Counted from the first letter of the stretch, positions 1 through 7,035 are shown. The stretch: 64,000 nt of DNA from Serinicoccus marinus DSM 15273 (GCF_008386315.1 NZ_CP043808.1:2542001-2606000), one strand, 5' to 3'. A program made the numbers and translations. The notes: generated by a model from the sequence alone, not told the origin.

Positions 1-270
1 GGAGTCGTGCGGCACCGCGACGCCGCGCGTCCGGACCAGCACGACGGTGCCCGGGAAGCCCTTGTCGGCCACGACGAGGTTGGACCCGCCACCCACGACG
101 AGCAGCGGCTCACCTGCCTCGTCGGCCTCGCGGACGGCGTCGATGAGCTCGGCCTCGGTGGTGGCTGTGACGAGGCGGCGCGCGGCCCCGCCGACCCGCA
201 TCGTCGTGAGCTCGGCGAGCGGTGTCGTCCCGACGTCGGCGGCAGCGGTATGCCCCACGGCTCCGCTCAC
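1..270 (-). CDS. murB: UDP-N-acetylenolpyruvoylglucosamine reductase, N-terminal part
   Basis: Only the first 90 residues lie inside the window; the gene continues past position 1. The visible part has the FAD-binding start of the MurB family: TTMRVGGAARRL, then LLVVGGGSNLVVADKGFPG. MurB reduces UDP-GlcNAc-enolpyruvate to UDP-MurNAc in cytoplasmic peptidoglycan synthesis. The GTG start overlaps the stop of the upstream dehydratase gene as GTGA, so it is probably translationally coupled to the hadA/hadB-like pair. Confidence 0.9.
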   Translation of the reverse strand, partial: MSGAVGHTAAADVGTTPLAELTTMRVGGAARRLVTATTEAELIDAVREADEAGEPLLVVGGGSNLVVADKGFPGTVVLVRTRGVAVPHDS

Positions 271-683
271 GCGTCGGCCCCGGCGCCAGCGCCGTCGAGG
301 CGGACGACCGCCTGGCAGCGGCCGAGCACCTTCTCCCCCTCGCAGGTCGCGGTGAGCTCGAGGGTCTGCGTGCCGGCCTCGGTGTCGGTCTTCCTCACCA
401 CGCCCTCCACGAGGACCTCGACGGATCTGCCCTCGGGGACGACGACCATGCCGGTGAAGCGGGTCTGGCAGGACAGGATCCGGCCGGGATCGCCACCGAC
501 GTGCTCGGTGACCGCCTCCAGCGCGGCGCCCATGGTCCACATGCCGTGCGCGATGACGTCGGGCAGCCCGACCGAGCGCGCGACGTCGGGGTCCTGGTGG
601 ATGGGGTTCTGGTCACCGGAGGCCTCGGCATACGCGACCAGCCGGTCCCGGTCGACGGTGACGGTGCGGCTCAGCTCGCTCAT
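267..683 (-). CDS. MaoC-type (R)-hydratase/dehydratase, HadB-like
   Basis: This 138-residue single hot-dog protein carries the hydratase motif GDQNPIHQD (Asp24, His29) followed by GLPDVIAHGMW. Those are the catalytic Asp/His of MaoC and HadB enzymes, which dehydrate (R)-3-hydroxyacyl thioesters. In mycobacteria the equivalent HadB pairs with a HadA subunit, and here the HadA-like gene lies directly upstream with an ATGA overlap. A role in fatty acid synthesis or another acyl-CoA pathway is inferred from the family; the physiological substrate is not visible. Confidence 0.85.
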   Translation of the reverse strand: MSELSRTVTVDRDRLVAYAEASGDQNPIHQDPDVARSVGLPDVIAHGMWTMGAALEAVTEHVGGDPGRILSCQTRFTGMVVVPEGRSVEVLVEGVVRKTDTEAGTQTLELTATCEGEKVLGRCQAVVRLDGAGAGADA

Positions 684-1129
684 GAGGACTCTCCCCGCAC
701 GACGATCGTCGAGGTCACGGTGGTGACGGGCGCGCCGTCGGCGTCGGTCAGCTCGACCCGGGTGCTCACCATGCCATGGCCGCCCGCCTCGCGGATGGTG
801 TCGACGTGCAGGGTGCCGGTGAGGGTGTCGCCGGCCACGATCGGCCGGTGGTGGGTGAAGCCCTCCTGCCCGTGGACCACCCGGGAGAAGTCGATCCCGG
901 CGTCCGGGTCCTGGACCAGCTGGGCCTCGCACTGCTGCGCCAGGCGCACGGCGAAGGTGGGCGGCGCGACGACGTCGGCATACCCCAGCCGCTGCGCGGC
1001 ATCGGCGTCGCGGTGCGCGGGACCGGTCGCACCGACCGCGTCGGCGAAGGCGGTGACCTGCGCGGCGGTCACCTCGAAGGGGCCGGCCGGCGGGTACTCC
1101 CGCCCGGCGAAGTCTGCGTTGACGGACAT
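680..1129 (-). CDS. MaoC N-terminal-type dehydratase subunit, HadA-like
   Basis: A 149-residue hot-dog protein of the FAS1-like dehydratase/HadA type. It has the N-terminal pattern GREYPPAGPFEVT and PPTFAVRL. It lacks the D-x4-H catalytic pair found in its downstream neighbour, as expected for the substrate-binding half of a HadA-HadB heterodimer. The ATG is preceded directly by GGAGGT. The order hadA-hadB-murB on one strand, with rpmG and tRNA genes further upstream, resembles the actinobacterial rpmG-had region. Here that synteny is interrupted by the 4.3 kb island to the right. Confidence 0.8.
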   Translation of the reverse strand: MSVNADFAGREYPPAGPFEVTAAQVTAFADAVGATGPAHRDADAAQRLGYADVVAPPTFAVRLAQQCEAQLVQDPDAGIDFSRVVHGQEGFTHHRPIVAGDTLTGTLHVDTIREAGGHGMVSTRVELTDADGAPVTTVTSTIVVRGESS

Positions 1130-1182
1130 ACCTCCAGCCTAGCGATGCCCTGCCCCTGCGGGACCGAGTGGGAAGGGCGGGC

Positions 1183-1217
1183 ATGACGAAGGCTCCACCC
1201 CGGAGGCTGATGGCCCG
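1183..1217. repeat. Left copy of direct repeat flanking the exporter island
   Basis: This segment begins ATGACGAAGGC, continues CCACCCCG and ends GGCCCG. It aligns with 5469-5505 over its whole length, with about six differences and two short gaps. The right copy contains the intact rpmG terminator hairpin, whereas the hairpin pairing is largely lost here. The two copies bracket the only non-syntenic genes between hadA and rpmG, which suggests duplication at an old insertion. Confidence 0.55.
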
Positions 1218-1439
1218 CGCATGTCGAGCGCGGCCGCGTCGGGAACCGCGGAGTTCACGATCGCAAGCATTCCAGCGATCAGGGCGCGCACCATCACGCC
1301 GCCCGCGCGGAGCGGAAGCCGCGCCCGGACGACACTCGAGTCATCGGGCACGGGCGTGGCCACACCGCCGCCGGGACGCAACTTCTCGTCAGGTCGCAGC
1401 AAGAGCGCAGGAACTCCCAACGTCTGGCGTCGACCCCGC

Positions 1440-1484
1440 TTGACACCCTCGATCATCCATGATCGCCTGAGAATATCTAGGAGG
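1440..1484 (+). promoter_or_regulatory. Candidate promoter, palindromic operator and RBS of the exporter island
   Basis: TTGACA at 1440-1445 could be a -35 box. It is followed by a perfect inverted repeat, CGATCAT-CC-ATGATCG, at 1450-1465. A strong AGGAGG at 1479-1484 sits seven bases before the ATG at 1492. A -10 box is not clear; GAATAT at 1471-1476 is too far away for a canonical spacing. The palindrome lies where a repressor would block initiation. No regulator gene is present in the island. Confidence 0.4.
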
Positions 1485-1491
1485 TTTCTTC

Positions 1492-1777
1492 ATGAAACGC
1501 CACTTTGCGCTCTTCCTCATCGTCGGACTGGCAGCGGGGGGGACTAGCCACCGCGATTCCCGCTCAGGCATGTGAAGCAACATCACGACACACGACGGCC
1601 GACGACTACGCATGGGCCGTTCCCGTCGGACTGTGCTCGCCGGTCTTCGTCCGACATCACTATGATCCCGCGTAAAGCAGCCACAATTTCTATACCAATT
1701 GGGTGGTTGGCGATGGGGGAGAGCCTGGATACACTCGCCCATCGCCCGAACTGCGCTTTCGCGAGGTGACGTTCTGA
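1492..1777 (+). pseudogene. Decayed small exported Cys protein, paralog of the next gene
   Basis: A strong AGGAGG precedes an ATG that opens a signal-peptide-like sequence (MKRHFALFLIVGL). A run of seven G (1536-1542) throws the frame off, giving a stop after 27 codons. If one G is ignored, the frame reads through a cleavage region (AIPAQA), two Cys (27 and 48) and VRHHYDPA to a TAA at 1673. It then continues SSHNFYTNW to a TGA at 1775-1777 that overlaps the next ATG. The downstream gene has VRHAYDPYWSHVNYWTPW at the same place, so the TAA stands where that paralog has Trp. Two lesions plus preserved homology beyond the stop argue for a pseudogene. The G run alone could be a sequencing error. 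Confidence 0.65.
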
Positions 1778-2097
1778 TGGCATCATCCTCGACAGGTAGA
1801 CGGTCTGGCCGACGGTGGTTCGGCCTCGCTGCCATCGCAGGATTGTTTGCGACGACGGCAGTGATGGTGAATCCCGCCAGCGCCTCCGATGAGTGCAGCA
1901 TGTGGTCACGCCAGGTAGGAGATCCGGCGGAGGTGCATGACCTGGGTGACAACTGCGACTACGTCTCTGTTCGCCATGCGTACGACCCTTACTGGTCACA
2001 TGTCAACTACTGGACACCCTGGTTTGGCGGATCTGACAACTACTACAGAACGGTTCCCCATGCAGTTCTCTACGATGTAAGGGCGAGGGGATGGTAA
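1777..2097 (+). CDS. Small exported two-Cys protein, unknown function
   Basis: The product is 106 residues. A basic start (GRRSGRRW) and a hydrophobic stretch (16-32) end in PASA, so signal peptidase would leave a mature chain of about 70 residues. This mature part has Cys40 and Cys60, possibly a disulfide, and is rich in Tyr, Trp and His (VRHAYDPYWSHVNYW). It resembles the decayed gene just upstream but no family I know. The ATG at 1777 overlaps the upstream stop (TGATG), with GAGGTG nearby. Lying first in an operon with a MacAB-like exporter, it may be an exported effector, bacteriocin-like peptide or signal. That is inference. It lacks the usual lactococcin 972 pattern, whose members have no conserved Cys pair as I recall. 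Confidence 0.75.
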   Translation: MASSSTGRRSGRRWFGLAAIAGLFATTAVMVNPASASDECSMWSRQVGDPAEVHDLGDNCDYVSVRHAYDPYWSHVNYWTPWFGGSDNYYRTVPHAVLYDVRARGW

Positions 2098-2714
2098 GGA
2101 CTCGAATGCGTGGAGGTGTCCCTGCCGCCATGCTGACCATAGGTGTCGTCCTCACCGGATGCCAAACGCCACCTGAAGACAGGTACGAACCACCTCCTGC
2201 ATGGGATCAAGTTGTGGAGTCAGCCTTGGAGAGGGCATCAGAGCAAGGCGCATCCGACGCACAGTTGCGCGACTTGAGAGCGGCGCAGGATCAGGGGGAA
2301 CTGACTTTTCCAGAGCTGGAAGAGGCAGTGGGCCGGAGCCTGTCGTGTATGCGTTCGGCGGACATCCCCGTCATCGATGCGACCGTCGACGAGTCCGAGG
2401 GATATCCCAGACTCGACTATGCCTACGGCGCCTCGTCAGAAGGAAGATCCGCCGAGCAGACCGATGCTCTCGCGCAGGAGTGCCTCAGGACACACTCGCT
2501 GTATGTGGAGGCCATCTATACCTCTTCGCCGCAGGTACGCGAGGCGCGCGATGTCCAGCTCGACCAGGTTCGTGAAGAGCTGGTGTCATGCCTGGAGGAA
2601 GCAGGCCTCGACGTGATGGCCGACGCCGAGCCCTGGGTCCTACGACGTCAGGCGACAGATCTGTTGATCGACGACGGGACTGATTGTCTGGTCGCGGCCG
2701 GACTCGGCCCATGA
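2091..2714 (+). CDS. Putative lipoprotein, unknown function
   Basis: A 207-residue protein with a short hydrophobic leader ending in VVLTGC (Cys24), which fits a lipobox. The mature part is acidic and largely helical by composition, with three later Cys (SLSCM, QECLR, VSCLEE) and one near the end (TDCL). No family was recognised. The ATG at 2091 overlaps the preceding stop by seven bases. An alternative ATG at 2106 has a better-spaced AAGGA and would still include the lipobox. It ends in an ATGA overlap with the next gene, so it belongs to the exporter operon. It could act as an immunity or receptor lipoprotein, but this is speculation. Confidence 0.7.
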   Translation: MVRTRMRGGVPAAMLTIGVVLTGCQTPPEDRYEPPPAWDQVVESALERASEQGASDAQLRDLRAAQDQGELTFPELEEAVGRSLSCMRSADIPVIDATVDESEGYPRLDYAYGASSEGRSAEQTDALAQECLRTHSLYVEAIYTSSPQVREARDVQLDQVREELVSCLEEAGLDVMADAEPWVLRRQATDLLIDDGTDCLVAAGLGP

Positions 2715-3724
2715 AGTTGCCCCGGCCCCTATGGAGTGTCATCACACTCTTGGGCGTGATCGGCACCGGGCTCGGGATCTGGGCTCTGGTCGTGGTGACT
2801 GCCTCGAGCCCGCTGGCATCGGACACTGCTCCAGCACCTGTCGTGGTACACGTGCAGCGAGACGATGTCTCCCCAACCGTCAGCCAGACGCTCGAGGTGG
2901 TGTCGCGACCGGGTCCTGAACTGATCCTGCGAGGTGGAGGGACCATCACCTCCTGGTCCGTCGAGCTCGGCGCCAGTCTGGAGTCGGGAGAAACGCTGCT
3001 GACTCTTGACGACACTCCAGTTGTGCTGATGGCCGCGTCGGCACCACTGCACCGCGACCTCGGGCCTGGCGATACCGGACCAGACGTCGCTCGGCTCGTG
3101 CAATTCCTGGCTCAGGGGGGCGCCGACGTCGAGGGAGACACGATGACAGAGGAGGTCGTCGCGGCTGTGGAGGAGTGGAATACCGCGCACGGGCGTCAGG
3201 GGCAGACTTTCGGTGTCGCCTCGGTGGTGTGGATTCCCCACGAACCTGCGACGTCCCTCGTCGAACGGGTCGTAGCCGTAGGTGCCATCACGACACCCGG
3301 ACAGACTGTCGCCCGCACCCCCGATGTCGTCGAACGCATCGACGCCCGTCCACGAACAGCGCTGGCGGAGGGCCCTCTCACGCTCCGGGCTGCAGGTGAG
3401 GAGGCGGCTCTCGACCGGGAAGCATGGGCCGTGACAGACCCTGAAGAGGCACAACGCATCGCGCAGGCCCTGCCCCGGACCGAAGGCGTCGGCGAGATCC
3501 GTGCACGCGACCCACAACCTGCGTTGGTGGTCCCATCGGCCTCGGTGGTGACGGACGCGACCGGCGCGACCTGTGTCGTCGCGATGCCTGGACAGAGAAT
3601 CGTGCGCGTGGACGCGGTGGACAGCGACGCCGGCGGAACACGGCTTCCCGCGGACACCGACCTCGATGCAGTGCTGGTCAACGCACGCCGGCTCATGCCA
3701 GGGCTGTCATGCACCTCTCGTTGA
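2711..3724 (+). CDS. Membrane-fusion-like protein with peptidoglycan-binding domain
   Basis: The 337-residue product has one N-terminal membrane segment (about 8-30). A biotinyl-lipoyl-like stretch follows (77-101), then a peptidoglycan-binding-type helical module (GDTGPDVARLVQFL to VEEWNTAHG, about 120-160), then a beta-rich C-terminal half. This domain order matches actinobacterial HlyD-like proteins encoded beside MacB-type ABC exporters, where they probably span the wall-side space. Start chosen by the ATGA overlap with the lipoprotein stop. It overlaps the ATPase start by 16 bases, so the three transport genes are likely cotranslated. Confidence 0.75.
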   Translation: MKLPRPLWSVITLLGVIGTGLGIWALVVVTASSPLASDTAPAPVVVHVQRDDVSPTVSQTLEVVSRPGPELILRGGGTITSWSVELGASLESGETLLTLDDTPVVLMAASAPLHRDLGPGDTGPDVARLVQFLAQGGADVEGDTMTEEVVAAVEEWNTAHGRQGQTFGVASVVWIPHEPATSLVERVVAVGAITTPGQTVARTPDVVERIDARPRTALAEGPLTLRAAGEEAALDREAWAVTDPEEAQRIAQALPRTEGVGEIRARDPQPALVVPSASVVTDATGATCVVAMPGQRIVRVDAVDSDAGGTRLPADTDLDAVLVNARRLMPGLSCTSR

Positions 3725-4341
3725 CGGGGGTCACGAAGTCGTTCACCGGGCATCGCGTACTCCGGGGGATCGACCTCGAGATGGAGGCGGGCGAGACCGT
3801 CGCTGTGGTGGGACCCTCAGGGTCCGGCAAGTCGACGGTCCTGCAAGTGGCCGGTGGCCTTCTTTCGCCGGATGAAGGCTCGGCGACAGTCCGCACGGAC
3901 GATGGCAGGCAGGACGGACCGCGTCACCACGTCGCCTTTGTGCTCCAGACCGTCAGCCTCCTCACGTTCCGATCCGCACAGGACAACGTGGCTCTCGGCG
4001 GCCTCCAGCAAGGCCTGGCCTGGAAGGAGGCACGTGCACGCGCCCGGATGGCTCTGAACGCGTTGAACCTGTCGGATCGCCTGCACGCCAGAGCCGCCAC
4101 CTTGTCCGGCGGCGAAGCGCAACGCGTGGCCGTCGCCCGAGCGACCATCAGTGGGGCCTCCTTCATCCTTGCCGACGAACCCACCGGCCAGCTCGACGCG
4201 GACACCACTCGAGAAGTGATGGAAGCCATGCAAACCGTCCGCGACACAGCCGGCCTGCTGGTGGTCACGCACGACCTGCAGGTCGCGGCGTCCTGCGACC
4301 GAACGCTCGTCCTCGACGACGGAAGGCTCAGGCCGGCATGA
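3709..4341 (+). CDS. ABC transporter ATP-binding protein, LolD/MacB type
   Basis: A complete 210-residue ATPase with Walker A GPSGSGKST (35-43), Q-loop at Gln80, signature LSGGE (132-136), Walker B FILADEP (152-158) and H-loop His188. Size and sequence fit the LolD/MacB subfamily, which powers mechanotransmission-type exporters and lipoprotein or peptide extruders rather than classical importers. It is flanked by the membrane-fusion-like gene (16-base overlap) and the permease (ATGA overlap). Together they should form one exporter for a product of the same operon. Confidence 0.9.
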   Translation: MHLSLTGVTKSFTGHRVLRGIDLEMEAGETVAVVGPSGSGKSTVLQVAGGLLSPDEGSATVRTDDGRQDGPRHHVAFVLQTVSLLTFRSAQDNVALGGLQQGLAWKEARARARMALNALNLSDRLHARAATLSGGEAQRVAVARATISGASFILADEPTGQLDADTTREVMEAMQTVRDTAGLLVVTHDLQVAASCDRTLVLDDGRLRPA

Positions 4342-5462
4342 GGACGAGCACGTCGAACCGTGGGTGGCGCTGGCAGGAGGTCCTGCTCCAAGGGGTGCGC
4401 ATATCGTCCTCAGCGAACCGCCACGGGCTGGTCACCTGCATCGCCAGCGCGGCCTGCCTCGTCCTGGCCGCCCTAGCAGAGGCTCTGCCGACCCACTCGA
4501 TCACCCAGCAGGAACAACGATGGATCAGCAGCGGCGGCCACATCTTGATCGTCTCCACCTCGGACGACGGAGTCATCGACGGCGCGGCCTGCGACGGCCT
4601 TGCCACCCTGTCTGGCGTCGAAGGGGCCTTCGGAGCAAGGCGCGCTGCGGTCCCGCTCGTCGAGGCCTCGCGGCCAGGAAGCGTCTTCGCCGCAACACTG
4701 ACCACCCCCGGCGTCGTCGACTTCTTCACGGCAGCGCCAGCTGTGGCGATCCGCCCCACCCCTACCGAAGGTACGAGTGAGACCGGCACCACGGGTGGGG
4801 CGATCGTGCTCACAGAGGCGCGGCCTGAGACAGACCCTGCGACGACCGCTTTGCTTCCATATCTTGACTCGCCATTGGCTCCGGTCCACGCAGCCGATCT
4901 CTCCGTCCTCGGGGACGAGCGCGCGACGGATGTGCTGCTGGTGTCCGCCGATCTCGGAGGTGTCGACCGGTGCTTCGTCCGTTCGTCGCCAGAGAGTCAG
5001 GACACCGTAGCGTCCGTGCTGCCGTTGCTCCTTGGCGGTACAGAAGGCGTCGTGGTGAGCCCGAGATTGGCGAACGGAGCACTCGACCTGACGCCAGAAC
5101 AGCGCCAGGAGCAACGGCATCCTTTCCTCGTCGCTGCGCTCCTCGGCGCAGCCCTGGGACTCCTCGTGGGTCTGCGCTGGTGGATGAGCCGGCGCGAGGA
5201 CGCGCTGCTGATCACGCTGGGCGCGAGGGCGCCCGAGATCAGGGTGCTGCGGGTCGTGGAGTTCCTCACAGGGATGGCAGGTGGTTCCATCCTGGCGATG
5301 CAGGTATGCCTGCTGATGGCGCTGATCGTCGGGCCCCTGCAGCCGGCGGTTCTCGCCTACGGAGCGCGGGGAGCGCTCGTGGCGTTCGCCGTATCGCTGG
5401 TGGTCGCCGGCCTCGCGACCCTGCGACCGATGCGGAGCGTGACCCTTGACCTGCGTGAGTAG
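4338..5462 (+). CDS. MacB/FtsX-like ABC transporter permease
   Basis: The 374 residues show one N-terminal membrane helix (about 31-49), a long extracytoplasmic region (50-255) and three C-terminal helices (about 260-280, 305-332, 337-362). This is the four-helix topology of MacB/FtsX permeases. The extracytoplasmic part contains two Cys (CDGLATL and DRCFV) that might pair. It is the last gene of the island and ends seven bases before the right flanking repeat. The usual C-terminal coupling sequence (RREDALLITLGAR) is present, consistent with contact with the ATPase. Confidence 0.8.
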   Translation: MRTSTSNRGWRWQEVLLQGVRISSSANRHGLVTCIASAACLVLAALAEALPTHSITQQEQRWISSGGHILIVSTSDDGVIDGAACDGLATLSGVEGAFGARRAAVPLVEASRPGSVFAATLTTPGVVDFFTAAPAVAIRPTPTEGTSETGTTGGAIVLTEARPETDPATTALLPYLDSPLAPVHAADLSVLGDERATDVLLVSADLGGVDRCFVRSSPESQDTVASVLPLLLGGTEGVVVSPRLANGALDLTPEQRQEQRHPFLVAALLGAALGLLVGLRWWMSRREDALLITLGARAPEIRVLRVVEFLTGMAGGSILAMQVCLLMALIVGPLQPAVLAYGARGALVAFAVSLVVAGLATLRPMRSVTLDLRE

Positions 5463-5468
5463 GGAGGT

Positions 5469-5505
5469 ATGACGAAGGCCGCCACCCCGCAGGGGTGACG
5501 GCCCG
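5469..5505. repeat. Right copy of direct repeat flanking the exporter island
   Basis: Starts ATGACGAAGGC, as does 1183-1217, and includes the complete rpmG terminator stem-loop. It lies between the permease stop (5462) and the rpmG stop (5526). The better-preserved hairpin suggests this is the original copy. Confidence 0.55.
5477..5503 (-). terminator. rpmG transcription terminator
   Basis: A 12-bp stem (GGCCGTCACCCC with GGGGTGGCGGCC on the minus strand, one G-U pair) with a 3-base loop stands 22 bases after the rpmG stop. It is followed by TTCGTC rather than a long U run, as is common in GC-rich actinobacteria. It would also face transcripts arriving from the convergent exporter operon. 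Confidence 0.75.
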
Positions 5506-5525
5506 GTCGTGGCTGGCGCGGTGCG

Positions 5526-5693
5526 TCAGCGGGTCTCGCGGTGCGCGGTGTGCTTGCCGCAGCGCGGGCAGAACTTCGCCATGTCGAGCCGGTCGGGGTT
5601 GTTCCGACGGTTCTTCTTGGTGATGTAGTTGCGCTCCTTGCACTCCGTGCACGCCATGGTGATCTTGGGGCGGACGTCGGTGGACTTGGCCAC
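5526..5693 (-). CDS. rpmG: 50S ribosomal protein L33
   Basis: The 55-residue product begins [18 protein letters not shown] and ends with [14 protein letters not shown]. It has the two CxxC pairs of the zinc-binding form of L33. It is a component of the large ribosomal subunit. The start is GTG at 5693. It lies downstream of tRNA-Thr and tRNA-Met on the same strand, the usual actinobacterial order, and is followed by its own terminator. Confidence 0.95.
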   Translation of the reverse strand: MAKSTDVRPKITMACTECKERNYITKKNRRNNPDRLDMAKFCPRCGKHTAHRETR

Positions 5694-5758
5694 GGTGCAA
5701 CCTGCTCTCGGAAGTGGATCTCTAGCTTGTGCGGTGCGTACCAGCGAGGTACGTGTAG

Positions 5759-5832
5759 CGGTGGAGGCGGGGCTCGATCCCGCGACCTCACGATTATGAG
5801 TCGTGCGCTCTAACCAGCTGAGCTACTCCGCC
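5759..5832 (-). tRNA. tRNA-Met (CAT), elongator, with unusual 3' half
   Basis: The 5' half is a standard elongator tRNA-Met: GGCGGAG acceptor strand, D arm, and anticodon arm ACGACTCATAATCGT with CAT. The 3' half departs from the norm. The T loop reads ATCGAGC, so position 54 is A rather than T. The acceptor 3' strand CTCCACC leaves a C-A mismatch at pair 3-70, and the discriminator is G. No CCA is encoded. It may still be functional, or these may be consensus errors. Confidence 0.85.
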
Positions 5833-5862
5833 TCGCGGCGACCGGCCGAGCCGGCTCACCAG

Positions 5863-5935
5863 AGCCCCCAAACGGAATCGAACCGTTGACCTTTTCCTTA
5901 CCATGGAAACGCTCTACCGACTGAGCTATAGGGGC
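5863..5935 (-). tRNA. tRNA-Thr (GGT)
   Basis: A 73-nt cloverleaf: acceptor GCCCCTA/TGGGGGC with one G-U pair, D arm, anticodon arm TTTCC-ATGGTAA-GGAAA giving anticodon GGT, and canonical T arm AACGG-TTCGATT-CCGTT. The discriminator is T and CCA is not encoded. It is first in a tRNA-Thr, tRNA-Met, rpmG transcription unit. Confidence 0.95.
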
Positions 5936-5983
5936 GGGCTGTGGGTCCTGCCGGGGCGCGGGCCCCGCAGGCAGCGAGATGCA

Positions 5984-6013
5984 ACTTTACACGAGGGCGC
6001 CGGGCGGGACCAA
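5984..6013 (-). promoter_or_regulatory. Candidate promoter of the tRNA-Thr/tRNA-Met/rpmG unit
   Basis: Reading the minus strand, TTGGTC (6013-6008) and TAAAGT (5989-5984) are separated by 18 bases. They stand about 49 bases before the tRNA-Thr 5' end. This AT-rich patch stands out in a GC-rich stretch, and no other promoter-like sequence was seen between it and the tRNA. Confidence 0.5.
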
Positions 6014-6040
6014 AACGGCGGACCCGGCGCCCGACGCTGC

Positions 6041-7033
6041 TCAGGGCAGCGCTGTGACCTGCATCGACAGGTGCTCCTTGGAGCCGTCGCGACTCGTCAC
6101 GGAGAGCTCTCCGCCGCGCCGCGACATCGCCCCGCGGAGCACGACCGTGGACGGCAGGAGCACCGGCTTGAGGAACTGCGCGGACACGGTGTATGCCTGC
6201 GGCAGCCGGTCCTGCACCGCGGCCAGCGCGCGGGCGTGGGTCCACATCCCGTGGGCGATGGCGCGCGGGAAGCCGAGCGCCTTCGCCGACAGCGCCGAGA
6301 GGTGGATGGGGTTCACGTCGCCAGCGACCCGGGCGTAGGAGCGACCGAGGTCGGCGGGCAGCCGCCAGACCCCGAGCTGGGGTCCGTGGCCGGTCACACG
6401 CATACCGTCCTCGACCTGCGGCGCCCCACCCGTCTGCCGGCTGTCACCGGTGGCCGCGCCGGGCTCCCGGTCCGCCGGGACGTCACCCTGCGGACGGGCG
6501 CCGCGCACGAGGTAGGTGCTGCGACCCGACCACACGACGTCCTCGCCGACCCGTGCCTCTCCGACGAGGTCCACCGTGCTGCCCTTGCGGTGCGGCGCGA
6601 GGGCCTCGGCCCAGGAGGAGAGGGTCAGGGTCTCCCCGACCCGGACCGGTCGGTGCAGCGTCATCTCGTTGGCGACGTGGACCATCCCCATCATGGGGAA
6701 GGGGAAGTCCCGCGAGGCCATGAGCCGGACCTGCAGCGGGAAGGTCAGGACGTGCACCCAGGTCGTGGGGAGGGTGTCGGCGAGGACCCCGCCGGTGACG
6801 GCGCAGAAACCGGCAAGACGCTCGACGTCCTGCTCCACCCCGGGAAGCACCACCCGACGGGCGGGCAACGACCCGGAGGCTCCGGGACGACCGAGCCCCG
6901 TCGCGACGCCCCGGACGAGCGTCCCGGCGACCTGCGGCGGCGCGTCGAGCAGGTCCACGTCGAGGTCGGGGGTGGAGAGGGGCGCGTCCGGTCCGGCGGC
7001 GCCGCGTCCCGACGGCAGGTCCGGTCGGGTCAT
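6041..7033 (-). CDS. MaoC-family acyl-CoA/ACP dehydratase, HtdX-like
   Basis: A 330-residue double hot-dog protein. The C-terminal half has the hydratase motif AGDVNPIHLSALSAKALGF followed by RAIAHGMW, with the catalytic Asp and His. The N-terminal half is degenerate, as in two-domain MaoC proteins. It closes a minus-strand operon of thiolase, FabG4-type reductase and dehydratase, the same enzyme set as mycobacterial fadA2-fabG4-htdX. It would hydrate or dehydrate (R)-3-hydroxyacyl thioesters. The gap to the upstream reductase gene is two bases. Confidence 0.82.
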   Translation of the reverse strand: MTRPDLPSGRGAAGPDAPLSTPDLDVDLLDAPPQVAGTLVRGVATGLGRPGASGSLPARRVVLPGVEQDVERLAGFCAVTGGVLADTLPTTWVHVLTFPLQVRLMASRDFPFPMMGMVHVANEMTLHRPVRVGETLTLSSWAEALAPHRKGSTVDLVGEARVGEDVVWSGRSTYLVRGARPQGDVPADREPGAATGDSRQTGGAPQVEDGMRVTGHGPQLGVWRLPADLGRSYARVAGDVNPIHLSALSAKALGFPRAIAHGMWTHARALAAVQDRLPQAYTVSAQFLKPVLLPSTVVLRGAMSRRGGELSVTSRDGSKEHLSMQVTALP

Positions 7034-7035
7034 GG

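Larger units (their letters stand above)
1130..1491. other. Gene-free junction between hadA and the exporter island
   Basis: No convincing gene lies in these 362 bases. They hold the left copy of an imperfect direct repeat (1183-1217), a GC-rich spacer, and the putative promoter, operator and ribosome binding site for the island (1440-1484). A 105-codon open frame on the minus strand (1139-1456) has no ribosome binding site and no recognisable domain, and I do not consider it a gene. Confidence 0.6.

Noticed and set aside
1..1129. The murB-hadB-hadA neighbourhood as a novel cluster.
   Set aside because: This order is in line with the known actinobacterial rpmG-had region. Only the island inserted beside it is unusual.
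1139..1456. A minus-strand open frame between hadA and the island.
   Set aside because: No ribosome binding site, no domain, unlikely composition. It is more probably incidental to the flanking repeat and promoter region.
1777..2097. Assignment of the small exported protein to the lactococcin 972 family.
   Set aside because: The operon layout is similar, but the order of Trp/His/Tyr residues and the Cys pair do not match what I know of that family.
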